A stretch of 64,000 nt of DNA from Aliidiomarina maris (GCF_003987335.1 NZ_PIPK01000003.1:62001-126000), one strand, 5' to 3'. Numbered from the stretch's first letter, positions 8,723 to 18,276 are shown. The notes: generated by a model not told the origin, from the sequence alone. A program made the numbers and translations.

Positions 8723-9616
8723 TTAGCCCTGACTGTTTAAACCCTGTTCGAGCATATCGATCATGGCGTCTACGTCTAAAATTGCGCACATTTTTTCACG
8801 CACCACACCCGCTAACCAAGGGCGTTTACCTGCACTATTCTGACGCCATTGTACATCATCCGGTGATAATGTTTGAGTGGTCACCAAGGTTTCACATGCA
8901 AGCCCCCAGCGGCTCTCGCCCAACATAATCAAATACTGATAATCAATCGCTTCAGCCATAGCATCATTGTACTTCTCCGGCATCACCCATTGCGCAGTAT
9001 CCACCACGTTCAGCTTCTCTTCGCGATTGGTCATGATCCCTAAGTACCAAGCCGGTTTACCGAAAATGGTGTTTGGCTCTTTCCATTGGTGAATGCCACC
9101 CAAGCTTTTCAATGGTACTGCCAGTTTGAGCCCTGCAACACTAAAAAACAACGCCTGAAAGTTACCCTCTTGGTAATCTTTCATATTACTCACGGGCGGT
9201 GGTGGTACCTCGGCCAGTACGGCTGGTTGCTCACGTTGTGCTTGCTCAATTTTCTCTTGTTCAAGCCGTTCTTGTTCAAGCCGTGCTTGTTCGAGCCGTT
9301 CTTGTTCGAGCCGTTCTTGCGCCAGGCGTTGAGCTTTGGCAGCCGCTTCCGCCTCGGCACGCGCTTGCTGCTCGCGCTCAAGCTCTGCGGCGCGGGCAAA
9401 CTCAGCTTCAAGGTCAGCGCTCTGCTTAAGTGCTGCTTGGGCCAGCAGCTTCTCGAGCTGTTGCGTGTCTGGTTCTGCAACGCCAACGCCTAAATTCGGC
9501 GCTTTGGCGTCTTTTGCCAGCCGCTGCGGCTGTAAAGTTGTTTCAGCACTGTCCTCTTCAAACAACAATGCGTCTAAATATTCGTGCATGGCACGTTGCT
9601 GATCAACCCGGCTCAT
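8723..9616 (-). CDS. parP: ParP, CheW-like polar array protein
   Basis: In Vibrio, ParP holds CheA in polar arrays and connects it to ParC. This 297-residue protein has an acidic, Gln/Arg/Glu-rich N-terminal half with a run of pentapeptide repeats of the RLEQE type (about residues 100-125). A divergent CheW-like domain follows from about residue 148 (FQALFFSVAGLKLAVPLKSL) to the end. Position between parC and cheW, the CheW-like domain and the extended N-terminal region all fit ParP. The start overlaps parC by four bases. It is not the main CheW, which is the next gene. Confidence 0.87.
   Translation of the reverse strand: MSRVDQQRAMHEYLDALLFEEDSAETTLQPQRLAKDAKAPNLGVGVAEPDTQQLEKLLAQAALKQSADLEAEFARAAELEREQQARAEAEAAAKAQRLAQERLEQERLEQARLEQERLEQEKIEQAQREQPAVLAEVPPPPVSNMKDYQEGNFQALFFSVAGLKLAVPLKSLGGIHQWKEPNTIFGKPAWYLGIMTNREEKLNVVDTAQWVMPEKYNDAMAEAIDYQYLIMLGESRWGLACETLVTTQTLSPDDVQWRQNSAGKRPWLAGVVREKMCAILDVDAMIDMLEQGLNSQG
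9255..9314 (-). repeat. In-frame 15-bp tandem repeat within parP
   Basis: Four consecutive 15-bp units of the form tcttgttcaagccgt (plus-strand reading; slight variants) encode repeats of five residues, R-L-E-Q-E/A. The period of 15 keeps the frame, so repeat number can change length without breaking the protein. Partial, more diverged units flank the array. Confidence 0.85.
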
Positions 9617-10407
9617 GGCGTTACCTCACGCACACTCTCACCCTGCGACAATAAACTGGTCAGCAAGCCTTTATAGGCAAATGCACCGCGGCTACCCTTG
9701 GCATACATAGAAATCGGCGTTTGTGCCGTGCTGGCGTCACGAAACTTGGTGTCCGTTGGAATCATCCCATTCCAGACTAAGCGCCCATGCTGGCGCCGCA
9801 ATGCCTGATACGCTTCCAATGACGCTTTCGTACGCTTGTCGTACATCGTGGGGACGATAGTGACATTATGCTTCAGGCCTTTTGAATCCTGCACCATTCG
9901 CAACGTACTCATCATGCGGTCCAGACCTTTAAGCGCCAGAAACTCAGTTTGTACCGGCACAATGACGCGATCTGCCGCCGCCAATGCATTAATCATCAAC
10001 ACCCCGAGTATCGGCGGCACATCAATCAGAATATAGTCAAAGTCGCTAGCGACCAGCTTGCGTACGCGGCGCAATAGTAAACCCATGCCGCTTTGTGAAC
10101 CTAACTTACGGTCTAAGGTTGCCAGCGCCATCGTGGCTGGCAACACGGCTAAATTATCAAACTGAGTCGGGCGAATCGCTTCATCGACCAGTGTTTTGTC
10201 AGTGTCTTTACCCGCCATAAACAGGTCATATAAGGTGGCTGCACCATCGTCACCGTCGATATTAAAGTAATAGGTCAGTGACGCGTGAGGGTCGGTATCA
10301 ATCAGCAATACGCGTTTGCCACGCTCCGCTAGCATGCCACCTAAGCTTACCGTTGTGGTGGTTTTACCTACCCCACCTTTTTGATTGGCAATCGCCCAAA
10401 CTATCAC
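9613..10407 (-). CDS. parC: ParC, ParA-like ATPase for polar chemotaxis arrays
   Basis: ParC is a MinD/ParA-family ATPase that directs chemotaxis clusters to the cell pole in Vibrio and relatives. The deviant Walker A motif is KGGVGKTTTT at about residues 10-19. Walker A' is RVLLIDTDPHASLTYYF and Walker B is YILIDVPPIL. The start is a GTG with AAAGGAC about six bases upstream. It lies between cheB and parP, which separates it from chromosome-partitioning ParA (no parB neighbour). The second ParA-like protein in this window, FlhG, is a different subfamily. Confidence 0.92.
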   Translation of the reverse strand: MIVWAIANQKGGVGKTTTTVSLGGMLAERGKRVLLIDTDPHASLTYYFNIDGDDGAATLYDLFMAGKDTDKTLVDEAIRPTQFDNLAVLPATMALATLDRKLGSQSGMGLLLRRVRKLVASDFDYILIDVPPILGVLMINALAAADRVIVPVQTEFLALKGLDRMMSTLRMVQDSKGLKHNVTIVPTMYDKRTKASLEAYQALRRQHGRLVWNGMIPTDTKFRDASTAQTPISMYAKGSRGAFAYKGLLTSLLSQGESVREVTP

Positions 10408-10483
10408 AGCATGTCCTTTACTTTGGCTATCAAAACTTTCATCTCAACGTCGAAAGCGCCAACGGCGACTGCTACAAGCCTAC

Positions 10484-11791
10484 TCAGCTGTAGCCAACTT
10501 CGGCTAAAATCGATGCCGCCATTCTATTCAGTGCAATGTCTTTACTCGAAATACCAGCCGCAGCCACCGCTTGAGGCATACCATAGACCACGCAACTATC
10601 GCGATCCTGCGCCCAGATTGTCGCGCCATTATCTTTCAACATTCGGCAGCCTTCACGCCCATCTGCACCCATACCGGTCAAAATCACCCCGAGCACCTGC
10701 CCGCCAAACACCTTACTCGCCGAAGCGAAGGTTAAATCGACGCTTGGGCGGTAGGTAATGCGTTCACTATCGTCAGTACGAATACGCAGACGCGCTTGAC
10801 CACTGCGACCATCGACCAACATTTGAGTGCCGCCCGGGGCTAAATAAGCGACGCCCGGGCGCAGGGTGTCGCCGTCGCTGGCTTCTTTCACCTCGATTTT
10901 ACACAGCCCATTGAGGCGTTGCGCAAAAGCTTTAGTAAAAGCGGCTGGCATATGTTGCACCAGCAAAATTGGGTAAGGAAAATTCGCTGGCAACTGAGTC
11001 AAAATCGTTTGTAACGCCACAGGCCCACCCGTCGAGGTGCCGATTGCGAGCAATTTATAGCGCGTATTTGCCTGAAGACTCGTGCTATCGACTGCTTTAT
11101 CGACCTCAGCTTTGTCGCCATCGCTTTTACTGCTCTCGGCTCGTGCCGCAACCGTATCGCTGCGGCGAGCTTCACTCGAATCTTGACCACTTAAGCGTGC
11201 CGATGGGCTTGCGCTGCGCGTACCCGGCGCCGAATGGCTTGGCTGCGATTGGCCGAATGACGACGTGCGGCGACTTGTGTCAGGACTTGATGTTGCGCGG
11301 CTTGTGCCTAGGCCTGCACTCGGGCGCGGCTCAGGTTTGCCCGGCGCTGGTCGCACGCTATCAGTGCTTGCACGCTTACTAATGCGACTGACACGCTTAC
11401 GTGCCAATTCAATCACACGCTGCTGCAGAACCGACGTCGCCTCATCGCGATTTCGCGCGATATCTTCAAATTTCTTGGGTAAGAAATCCAGCGCACCCGC
11501 CTCTAATGCATCCAGCGTCGCACGCGCGCCATCGTGAGTTAGCGAACTAAACATCAAAATGGGCGTCGGACACTGGTCCATAATTTCACGCACCGCGCTG
11601 ATGCCATCCAACACCGGCATTTCAATGTCCATGGTAATTACATCGGGGCGCAATGCTTTTGCTTGATCCACTGCAGCTTGACCGTCTGCGGCCGTGCCGA
11701 TCACTTCCATCTCACCGTCAATGGTCAGAATTTCACTCACCCGACGGCGAAAAAAGCTCGAATCATCAACGACTAAAACTCGAACTGTCAT
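10484..11791 (-). CDS. cheB: Chemotaxis methylesterase/glutamine deamidase CheB
   Basis: CheB removes methyl groups from chemoreceptors when phosphorylated by CheA. The receiver domain comes first ([12 protein letters not shown], phospho-acceptor Asp in [10 protein letters not shown], and FLPKKF with the conserved Lys). A long linker of about 110 residues, rich in Ser/Arg/Pro, follows. The methylesterase domain starts near residue 245 with [13 protein letters not shown] (catalytic Ser), then [15 protein letters not shown] (catalytic His) and [11 protein letters not shown] (catalytic Asp). At 435 residues it is longer than E. coli CheB (349); the linker accounts for this. It follows cheA by 9 bp. 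Confidence 0.95.
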   Translation of the reverse strand: MTVRVLVVDDSSFFRRRVSEILTIDGEMEVIGTAADGQAAVDQAKALRPDVITMDIEMPVLDGISAVREIMDQCPTPILMFSSLTHDGARATLDALEAGALDFLPKKFEDIARNRDEATSVLQQRVIELARKRVSRISKRASTDSVRPAPGKPEPRPSAGLGTSRATSSPDTSRRTSSFGQSQPSHSAPGTRSASPSARLSGQDSSEARRSDTVAARAESSKSDGDKAEVDKAVDSTSLQANTRYKLLAIGTSTGGPVALQTILTQLPANFPYPILLVQHMPAAFTKAFAQRLNGLCKIEVKEASDGDTLRPGVAYLAPGGTQMLVDGRSGQARLRIRTDDSERITYRPSVDLTFASASKVFGGQVLGVILTGMGADGREGCRMLKDNGATIWAQDRDSCVVYGMPQAVAAAGISSKDIALNRMAASILAEVGYS

Positions 11792-11800
11792 AGTATTACC

Positions 11801-13966
11801 CTAACGCTTCGCATAGCGTTTTAACAAACTTGGCACGTCGAGAATCAACGCGATACCGCCATCACTGGTAATAGTTGCCCCAGCCATACCCGGCGTACCT
11901 TGCAATAAACGATCTAGCGGCTTAATCACCACTTCTTCCTGGCCGATCAATCCGTCGACCACAAAGCCCACTTGTTGCGTGCCTAACTGAACGACCACCA
12001 CGTGACCTTCTGATGGCCGCTTCGACCGGTCCGCGCCACGTTTAAGCCAATGCTCCAGATAGAATAATGGAATCGCTTTATCCCGCACAATCATGGTGCG
12101 TTGGCCGTCAACGGTGTTAATTAAATCTAAATCCAAACTAATGATTTCGCTCACTTGCGCCAAAGGTAACGCGAAGGTTTGCTTCGCCACTAGCACCATT
12201 AAGGTTGGCAAAATCGCCAGGGTCAGAGGTAACTTAACTTCCAAACGGGTACCGCGACCAAGCTCTGAATCAATTCGCACCGAGCCATTCAACTGATTAA
12301 TTTTGGTTTTCACCACGTCCATGCCAACACCACGGCCTGAGACGTCAGAAATTTGTTCTTTGGTGGAAAACCCAGCTGCGAATATTAAATTGTAGGCTTC
12401 TTCGTTACTCATACGTGCGGCTGAATCTTCGTCTAATACACCGCGCTTAATCGCCAAACGTTTGAGCTTTTCCGCATCCATGCCGGCACCGTCATCAGTG
12501 ATGCTCAGCAAAATGTGATCGCCTTCCTGTGACGCAGCTAACTTGACATTACCAATGCGCGGTTTACCGGCTTTCTCACGCTCGTCTGGCAATTCTATGC
12601 CGTGGTCCACCGCATTACGCACCAAGTGCACGAGTGGGTCCGCTAATGCCTCAACGAGGTTTTTATCCAGGTCAGTGTCTTCACCGGATAATTCTAAATT
12701 AATTTCTTTTTTCAATGTGCGCGCAAGGTCACGTACCACGCGCGGGAAGCGACCAAACACTTTCTTAATCGGCTGCATGCGGGTTTTCATCACCGCGCCC
12801 TGCAAGTCGCCAGTTACCACATCCAGATTGGCAATGGTTTTGCTGAGCTCTTCCGAATCGATATCCTGTTTGTTATCCAAACTTAGCAAGCGGTTTCGCA
12901 CCAATACCAGTTCACCGACCATGTTCATGATGTCGTCAAGACGCTTGGTATCAACCCGTACCGTTGTGTCCGCAGCGGCAGCTGGCGCGCTGGCCGCTTT
13001 CGCCGCAGGCTTAGCCTCATTCGCAGGTGCTGGCGCTGGCTTTGGAGCACTTGGGCTTGGCTTGTCAGCCGCTTTGGCAGGTGACGCTTTGGCTGCAGCA
13101 TCGCTACTACTGCTTTGGGCGCCTTTAAAGGAACCTTTGCCATGTAAATCGTCTAGCAATGCCTCAAACTCATCGTCTGAAATTTCATTGCTTTGCTGCG
13201 TATTAGCGGCTGGCTTACTACTTGGCGCAGCGGGCTTATCCGCCGGTTTATCTGCCTTTGCCGCTGGCTTGCTGCCCTTACCATGAATTTCATCCAGCAA
13301 TGCTTCAAACTCATCGTCGGTGATATCATCGTTATTGCTCTTAGGCGATGGTTTGGCGTTACTTTGAGCCCCCTTAGGTGCCTCTGATTGAGGCTTCGCT
13401 GCGGGCTTTTTACTGCCATGCAGTTCATCAAGTAAGGCTTCGAATTCGTCGTCAGTTATTTCATCGACCCCGCCGTCACCAGACACTTCAGTGACACTTG
13501 AGGCAGAGTCAGACGCTGCAGGTTCGTCCTCGGCGGACTGTGAACTCGTCGATAGCTTTTCCGCCTGCTCAGAACCTTCAGGCTGGGTGAAGTACTCCAA
13601 GGCAGCAATTAAGCTGTCTTCGGCAGGAACAGGCTCTTCGCGCGCTTGCACTTGGGCAAACTGAGCGTTGATGGTATCAAGCGCTTGCAGGATCACGTCC
13701 ATCAGCTCAGAATTCACACTGCGCTGACCATTACGTAAGGTATCAAACACGTTCTCTGCTGCGTGGCTGGTGTGCACCAACTCTGTCAATGACAGAAAGC
13801 CTGCGCCCCCTTTCACGGTGTGGAAACCACGAAATATTGCATTCAGCAAATCACGGTTGTCAGGCTCATTCTCAAGCTGAACAAGTTGTTCGGAAAGTTG
13901 CTCAAGGATTTCCCCTGCTTCGATTAAGAAGTCCTGTAGAATTTCTTCATCTACATCAAAACTCAT
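11801..13966 (-). CDS. cheA: Chemotaxis histidine kinase CheA with a three-copy repeat in the linker
   Basis: CheA is the array kinase that phosphorylates CheY and CheB. Domains in order: Hpt (about 1-125, phospho-His 49 in FHTVKGGAGF), a long Ala/Pro/Lys-rich linker (about 126-335), dimerisation (about 336-400), ATPase (N-box LVRNAVDHGIE, G1 DDGAGMD, G2 GRGVGMDVV) and a CheW-like regulatory domain. The linker carries three near-copies of an acidic helix, DDEFEALLD followed by LHG or IHG, at about residues 170-184, 215-229 and 262-276. In Vibrio the equivalent linker region (LID) binds ParP, so these may be ParP docking sites; that is inference. Length 721. No obvious P2 domain is seen. Confidence 0.95.
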   Translation of the reverse strand: MSFDVDEEILQDFLIEAGEILEQLSEQLVQLENEPDNRDLLNAIFRGFHTVKGGAGFLSLTELVHTSHAAENVFDTLRNGQRSVNSELMDVILQALDTINAQFAQVQAREEPVPAEDSLIAALEYFTQPEGSEQAEKLSTSSQSAEDEPAASDSASSVTEVSGDGGVDEITDDEFEALLDELHGSKKPAAKPQSEAPKGAQSNAKPSPKSNNDDITDDEFEALLDEIHGKGSKPAAKADKPADKPAAPSSKPAANTQQSNEISDDEFEALLDDLHGKGSFKGAQSSSSDAAAKASPAKAADKPSPSAPKPAPAPANEAKPAAKAASAPAAAADTTVRVDTKRLDDIMNMVGELVLVRNRLLSLDNKQDIDSEELSKTIANLDVVTGDLQGAVMKTRMQPIKKVFGRFPRVVRDLARTLKKEINLELSGEDTDLDKNLVEALADPLVHLVRNAVDHGIELPDEREKAGKPRIGNVKLAASQEGDHILLSITDDGAGMDAEKLKRLAIKRGVLDEDSAARMSNEEAYNLIFAAGFSTKEQISDVSGRGVGMDVVKTKINQLNGSVRIDSELGRGTRLEVKLPLTLAILPTLMVLVAKQTFALPLAQVSEIISLDLDLINTVDGQRTMIVRDKAIPLFYLEHWLKRGADRSKRPSEGHVVVVQLGTQQVGFVVDGLIGQEEVVIKPLDRLLQGTPGMAGATITSDGGIALILDVPSLLKRYAKR
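13136..13462 (-). repeat. Triple acidic-helix repeat in the CheA linker
   Basis: Three copies of the motif I-(T/S)-D-D-E-F-E-A-L-L-D-(E/D)-(L/I)-H-G occur 45 and 47 residues apart inside cheA, separated by Lys/Ala/Pro/Ser-rich spacers. The motif is nearly unchanged among copies while the spacers differ, which suggests selection on the motif. Confidence 0.85.
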
Positions 13967-13979
13967 GCGCGCGTTGCTC

Positions 13980-14747
13980 CTAGAATCCTAAACTGGACAG
14001 TAAGTCGTCGACCTCATCCTGTCCCTGTACGACGTCTTTGCGTTCTTCAGGGTTTATAATTGGGCCTTCAGCACCAATGGGATCAGATTTTTTCGGCGCT
14101 TCACCGTCTTGGCGTCGCTCTGCTCGGGCGCGTTCTTGATCGCCAAAGACTTTGAGCAACTCAATTAAGCTCACTTCCACTTCTTGCACTAATTCGATCA
14201 CGCGACGGATCACCTGACCGGTTAAGTCTTGGAAGTCTTGGGCCATCAACACTTCAGTCAATAAGCTCTGTAACTGTGACGAGTCACCAGACGCCTGTCG
14301 CATAAATGTATCGACCTGATGGCAAAGAGCTTTAAATTCAGTGAGTTCAATGTCCCGACTCATGAGCTTTTCCCACTGGGGCGCAATATCACCCAAGTTG
14401 GTATTGAGCTTTTCCGCCAACGGCAAACTTGCCTCAACAGCATCCATCGTGCGATTTGCCGCATCTTCGGTGCGCTGAATGACGTACTGCAGACGATTTT
14501 GCGCATCAGGCAGCTCGTCCGCAGTTAATTGTTCAATGCGCGGATCAAGTTGGAAATCATGCAACGAATTGTGCAATTGCCGGGTCAAGCGCCCGACTGA
14601 ATTAAACAAGCCTTCGTTGGACGCGTCTTTGAGACTTAGAAAAAGTTGGTCAGCCTGGGCTTGTTCACCGGCCTCTAATAACGAGACCAGTTCACGTGCT
14701 TGTTCCAGACTGATACTGCCTGTGGTGTGTTGCGCTGAATCCCCCAT
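13980..14747 (-). CDS. cheZ: CheY-P phosphatase CheZ
   Basis: CheZ speeds dephosphorylation of CheY-P. The 255-residue protein is mostly helical. The catalytic segment is AQDFQDLTGQVIRRVIELV, whose Gln corresponds to the phosphatase Gln of E. coli CheZ. The C terminus, DEVDDLLSSLGF, is the usual CheY-binding peptide, joined by a flexible charged linker. It lies between cheY and cheA, six bases from the cheY stop. Confidence 0.94.
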   Translation of the reverse strand: MGDSAQHTTGSISLEQARELVSLLEAGEQAQADQLFLSLKDASNEGLFNSVGRLTRQLHNSLHDFQLDPRIEQLTADELPDAQNRLQYVIQRTEDAANRTMDAVEASLPLAEKLNTNLGDIAPQWEKLMSRDIELTEFKALCHQVDTFMRQASGDSSQLQSLLTEVLMAQDFQDLTGQVIRRVIELVQEVEVSLIELLKVFGDQERARAERRQDGEAPKKSDPIGAEGPIINPEERKDVVQGQDEVDDLLSSLGF

Positions 14748-14753
14748 CGCAAC

Positions 14754-15137
14754 TTAACCCAACCGCTCAAAAACTTTATCTAGCTTCTCTTTCAACGTTG
14801 CTGCCGTAAATGGTTTTACAATATATCCATTCACGCCGGCTTGCGCTGCCTCAATGATTTGCTCACGTTTGGCTTCCGCAGTTACCATCAGTACAGGAAT
14901 ATCTTTCAATTCGTCGTCTGCGCGAATCGCACGCAACAAGTCGATGCCCTGCATGCCTGGCATGTTCCAATCCGTTACCACAAAATCAAAGTCACCGCTT
15001 TGCAACATAGGTAACGCTGTGGTGCCATCGTCAGCTTCCTCAATGTTGCTAAAGCCTAAATCGCGTAACAAGTTCTTGATAATTCGACGCATCGTGGAGA
15101 AATCGTCCACGATTAAAATTTTCATACTTTTGTCCAA
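14754..15137 (-). CDS. cheY: Chemotaxis response regulator CheY (likely TTG start)
   Basis: CheY-P binds the flagellar switch to change rotation. It is a single receiver domain: acidic pair and start [14 protein letters not shown], phospho-Asp in [13 protein letters not shown], Thr/Ala in MVTAEAKRE, and Lys in [11 protein letters not shown]. The reading frame opens at a GTG at 15149. The best ribosome binding site, GGAGGG, overlaps that codon and sits four bases before an in-frame TTG at 15137. The TTG gives the N terminus [12 protein letters not shown], which resembles the [12 protein letters not shown] start I recall for related polar CheY proteins. An ATG at 15125 is also possible. Length with TTG is 127. 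Confidence 0.93.
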   Translation of the reverse strand: MDKSMKILIVDDFSTMRRIIKNLLRDLGFSNIEEADDGTTALPMLQSGDFDFVVTDWNMPGMQGIDLLRAIRADDELKDIPVLMVTAEAKREQIIEAAQAGVNGYIVKPFTAATLKEKLDKVFERLG

Positions 15138-15249
15138 AGTACCCTCCACTGAGGCTTTATTATTAAAATCTGGCCACGCTCTGCGTACCCGTCGGAATTC
15201 ATAGCAATGTCATATCAGCATAAACTAACGCAAACAAGCAGTTAGCCGA

Positions 15250-15975
15250 TCATGACGTCCAGTCCTGCATGCGCGACTTTAATCGCACCATCGCCTGACT
15301 GTGAATTTGGCTGACCCGTGATTCACTCACACCTAACACTTCACCAATTTCTTTGAGGTTTAATTCCTCATCGTAATACAGTGACAATACCAGTGCTTCA
15401 CGCTCTGGCAAAGTGCGGATTGTGCCCGCCAGCGCCTGTTGAAAAGCGTCTTGCTCAATATCATTAAACGGGCCATCAAACGAAGCATCCTGCTTGTCAG
15501 ACAATAAGGCGTCATCCGTCCCCCCTAAATCTTCGATGCCAATCATACGCCCTGAACGCACATCATTCAAAATATGATGATATTCGTCCAAGTTCATATC
15601 TAATTTAGCCGCCACCTCAAGGTCGCGAGCATCACGCCCTGTTTCCGCTTCAACTTCACGAATGGCATCCGCTATCATTCGGCTATTGCGATGCACCGAG
15701 CGCGGCGCCCAATCTCCGCGGCGAATTTCATCCAGCATAGCACCACGAATCCGGATGCCAGCAAAGGTTTCGAAGCTCGCGCCTTTGCCATGGTCAAAAT
15801 TACTTGCGGCTTCCAGCAAACCTATCATTCCGGCCTGAATCAAATCGTCAACCTGAACGCTGGCTGGTAACCGCGCGACCATATGATGCGCGATACGTTT
15901 CACCAAATTCGTATGTTGTTCGACAATGCGCGTACGATTGTCGGAAGTGGCCGCATACGCCGCAGCTTTATTCAT
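15250..15975 (-). CDS. fliA: Flagellar sigma factor FliA (sigma-28)
   Basis: FliA directs RNA polymerase to late flagellar genes. Region 2 is seen as HTNLVKRIAHHMVARLP, VDDLIQAGMIGLLEA and FETFAGIRIRGAMLDEIR. Region 3 follows, then region 4 with ALVLSLYYDEELNLKEIGEV and the helix-turn-helix SESRVSQIHSQAMVRL. Length 241 is standard. The ATG overlaps the end of flhG by eight bases. Close matches to its target promoters occur in this window before flaG and all five flagellin genes. Confidence 0.96.
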   Translation of the reverse strand: MNKAAAYAATSDNRTRIVEQHTNLVKRIAHHMVARLPASVQVDDLIQAGMIGLLEAASNFDHGKGASFETFAGIRIRGAMLDEIRRGDWAPRSVHRNSRMIADAIREVEAETGRDARDLEVAAKLDMNLDEYHHILNDVRSGRMIGIEDLGGTDDALLSDKQDASFDGPFNDIEQDAFQQALAGTIRTLPEREALVLSLYYDEELNLKEIGEVLGVSESRVSQIHSQAMVRLKSRMQDWTS

Positions 15976-16837
15976 TGGCTACCCCTTTCATCACCGTTGG
16001 CTTTGCCACCAATTTCTCGAGGAAAAATTCCAGGTCGCCACTGGCCTGCGACTGCGAAGGCCAGCGTGCGGCGCGATGCGCGAGTGCTTTAAAAGCCAAC
16101 GCTGATGGCGAGCGCGGCGCCGCCTCAACAATAAGCTTTTGTTTACGCACACATTTACGCAAATTATCGTCAAAAGGAACAATTGCCGCCAGCTCTAATG
16201 CGACATCTAAGAATCGGTCTGTCACTTTAGTTAATTTATTAAACAGCACCTGCCCTTCACGCATACTACGAACCATATTGGCAATCACTTTAAAGCGAAA
16301 CACCCCGTGTTCGCGGCTCAGCACCTTGACCAGTGCATAGGCATCGGTAATTGAGGTTGGCTCATCGCACACCACCAGCACCACATCTTGGCTGGCACGT
16401 GCAAAGCTTAGCACCATATCCGAAATACCTGCTGCAGTATCAATAATTAAAACATCAAAGTCATCTTGTAAAGCACTGAAAGCTCTAATTAAACCTGCGT
16501 GTTCCGCGGGCGACAACTCGACCATGCTGCGCGTACCCGAAGTAGCGGGAACAATTTTAATCCCTGCCGGCCCTTCCACCAAAATATCGGCTAATTCACA
16601 TTGCCCAGCCAACACATGGGCAATATTGCGACGCACCCGTAGCCCGAGCATCACATCCACGTTGGCCAGACCTAAATCAGCATCAAGCACTAACACGCGT
16701 TGACCTTGCTGTGCCATCGACACCGCCATATTAAGCGACACATTGGTTTTACCCACGCCGCCTTTACCACCCGTGACAGCAATGACTTTCACCATATGCT
16801 GCTTCATCATTTTGCGTAATCCGCTTGCTTGGTCCAT
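15968..16837 (-). CDS. flhG: Flagellar number regulator FlhG (FleN)
   Basis: FlhG/FleN is a MinD-like ATPase that limits the number of polar flagella, partly by restraining the sigma-54 activator FleQ/FlrA and stimulating FlhF GTPase. Motifs: deviant Walker A GGKGGVGKTNVSLNMA, then VLVLDADLGLANVDVMLG, and Walker B DVLIIDTAAGISD. The N-terminal extension MDQASGLRKMM matches the DQAxxLR motif known to activate FlhF. The start is an ATG with GAGAGGG seven bases before it. It follows flhF by 14 bp. Confidence 0.95.
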   Translation of the reverse strand: MDQASGLRKMMKQHMVKVIAVTGGKGGVGKTNVSLNMAVSMAQQGQRVLVLDADLGLANVDVMLGLRVRRNIAHVLAGQCELADILVEGPAGIKIVPATSGTRSMVELSPAEHAGLIRAFSALQDDFDVLIIDTAAGISDMVLSFARASQDVVLVVCDEPTSITDAYALVKVLSREHGVFRFKVIANMVRSMREGQVLFNKLTKVTDRFLDVALELAAIVPFDDNLRKCVRKQKLIVEAAPRSPSALAFKALAHRAARWPSQSQASGDLEFFLEKLVAKPTVMKGVANE

Positions 16838-16851
16838 GAGATATCCCTCTC

Positions 16852-18276
16852 CTACCGCGACGTCCGCGCAGAGGCGGCGTAACGTGACTCATCCTGAGTA
16901 TCCATCGCTGCAGCTTGACGCACGAGTACACGCGAATCCGCAATTTGAATGTCTTCAGGCACCTGTTGACCATCCGTCAGATAGCTAATCGGTAAACTAT
17001 TGTGAATCGAAGTGCTTAGCACCTCGCCTAAACTTAGGCATTCGTCCAGCTTAGTAAAAATACACCCCGTCAGCGGAATACGCTTAAATTGACGCACGAT
17101 TTCATTCTGCACCGACGCTTGCGCCGTGGCTGACAACACCAAATATGGACGAATTCGTAACCGCGAATTCTCCATCAAGGTGGCAAGCTGCTCACTGAGT
17201 CGAATATCGCGTTGGCTCATGCCCGCAGTATCGATTAACACCAAGCGTCGTTGCCTAAATTGCACCAGCACCGCATTCAGCTCTTCGGCGTCGCGCGCGA
17301 CTTTAATCGGGCACCCGATGATGCGCGCATACGTTTGTAACTGCTCACTGGCTGCAATTCTAAAGGTATCCGTAGTCACTAACGCGACACTGTCTGGACC
17401 ATTAATTTGTGCGTAACGGGCCGCCAGTTTAGCTATCGTGGTCGTTTTGCCAACGCCCGTTGGCCCCACAAGGGCCACCACACCACCTTGACTAAGAATA
17501 TCATTGCGGGTGGTACCAATTTGGCCTTGCAACAAATCCAGGGTTTGGTCCCAGGCCTCGTCGTTGCTCAGCCCTTCAGGGATAAAACAGCTGATTTGAT
17601 CTGCTACTTCATCGGTAAAACCAAGCTTGGCCAACCGTTTCATCAGCATCGCGCGTGTCGGTTCACGGCGCTCCATATCCTGCCACATCAGGCCAGATAC
17701 TTGAGTTTCCAGTAACTCACGAATCGCGGACATATCGGATTTCATTGCACTAATGGTGGCGTCTTGCGCACTCAAGCGTTGAGTGAAAACGTCTTTCTCC
17801 GGGTCTTGGCGCGGTTCAAATGAAGGCTTACGCGATGGCTCAGCCCCATAGCCAGATTCGGCGTCCTGGCGTGCGGCTGGGCGCTGCATCTTACGTTGCA
17901 TGTCTTGGTACTGTTCATCTTGCACGCGTTCAGCAGCGCTACGCCCAGCTTGATCACGCTGGCTGTCACGACTTGGCACATCACGCTGTGACGGCACATA
18001 ATCCTGCTCTGTGTCTTGCTGGCGCTGCAGCAATGCCTGCAATGAATCCGCGATTTGCTGCTCGTCTAACTTAGGTTCACGTTGGGCTGCACGCCCTTGC
18101 ACAGGTGCGGCACGACCAGACTGACGGGGTTCCACGTCTTGATCAAACGCAGCCATGATTTCCACCCCGCCATTGACGCGCTTGTTGGACATAATCACAG
18201 CATCTGGGCCTAACACGTCCTTCACCTCAGCTAAGGCTGAACGCATGTCTTTACCGAAAAAACGTTTGATCTTCAC
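16852..18276 (-). CDS. flhF: Flagellar biosynthesis GTPase FlhF
   Basis: FlhF is an SRP-type GTPase that sets the polar site of flagellar assembly. It has the B domain start (KIKRFFGKDMRSALAEVKDV), a long acidic/Arg/Gln-rich variable region (about 60-165), then the N domain and a G domain. GTPase motifs: G1 VGPTGVGKTTTIAKLA, the DTFRIAASEQLQTYA segment, G3 LIDTAGMSQRD and G4 TKLDE. The first codon is GTG, with GGGGG nine bases upstream. Length 474. It sits between flhA and flhG, the usual order. Confidence 0.95.
   Translation of the reverse strand: MKIKRFFGKDMRSALAEVKDVLGPDAVIMSNKRVNGGVEIMAAFDQDVEPRQSGRAAPVQGRAAQREPKLDEQQIADSLQALLQRQQDTEQDYVPSQRDVPSRDSQRDQAGRSAAERVQDEQYQDMQRKMQRPAARQDAESGYGAEPSRKPSFEPRQDPEKDVFTQRLSAQDATISAMKSDMSAIRELLETQVSGLMWQDMERREPTRAMLMKRLAKLGFTDEVADQISCFIPEGLSNDEAWDQTLDLLQGQIGTTRNDILSQGGVVALVGPTGVGKTTTIAKLAARYAQINGPDSVALVTTDTFRIAASEQLQTYARIIGCPIKVARDAEELNAVLVQFRQRRLVLIDTAGMSQRDIRLSEQLATLMENSRLRIRPYLVLSATAQASVQNEIVRQFKRIPLTGCIFTKLDECLSLGEVLSTSIHNSLPISYLTDGQQVPEDIQIADSRVLVRQAAAMDTQDESRYAASARTSR

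Noticed and set aside
10381-10758. A 125-residue plus-strand frame across parC and cheB
   Set aside because: It overlaps both genes antisense, and its composition looks like a shadow of them.
12543-13286. A 247-residue plus-strand open frame opposite cheA
   Set aside because: It is antisense to the confident cheA gene. Its Ala/Leu/Ser-rich composition mirrors the CheA linker, and it has no ribosome binding site.
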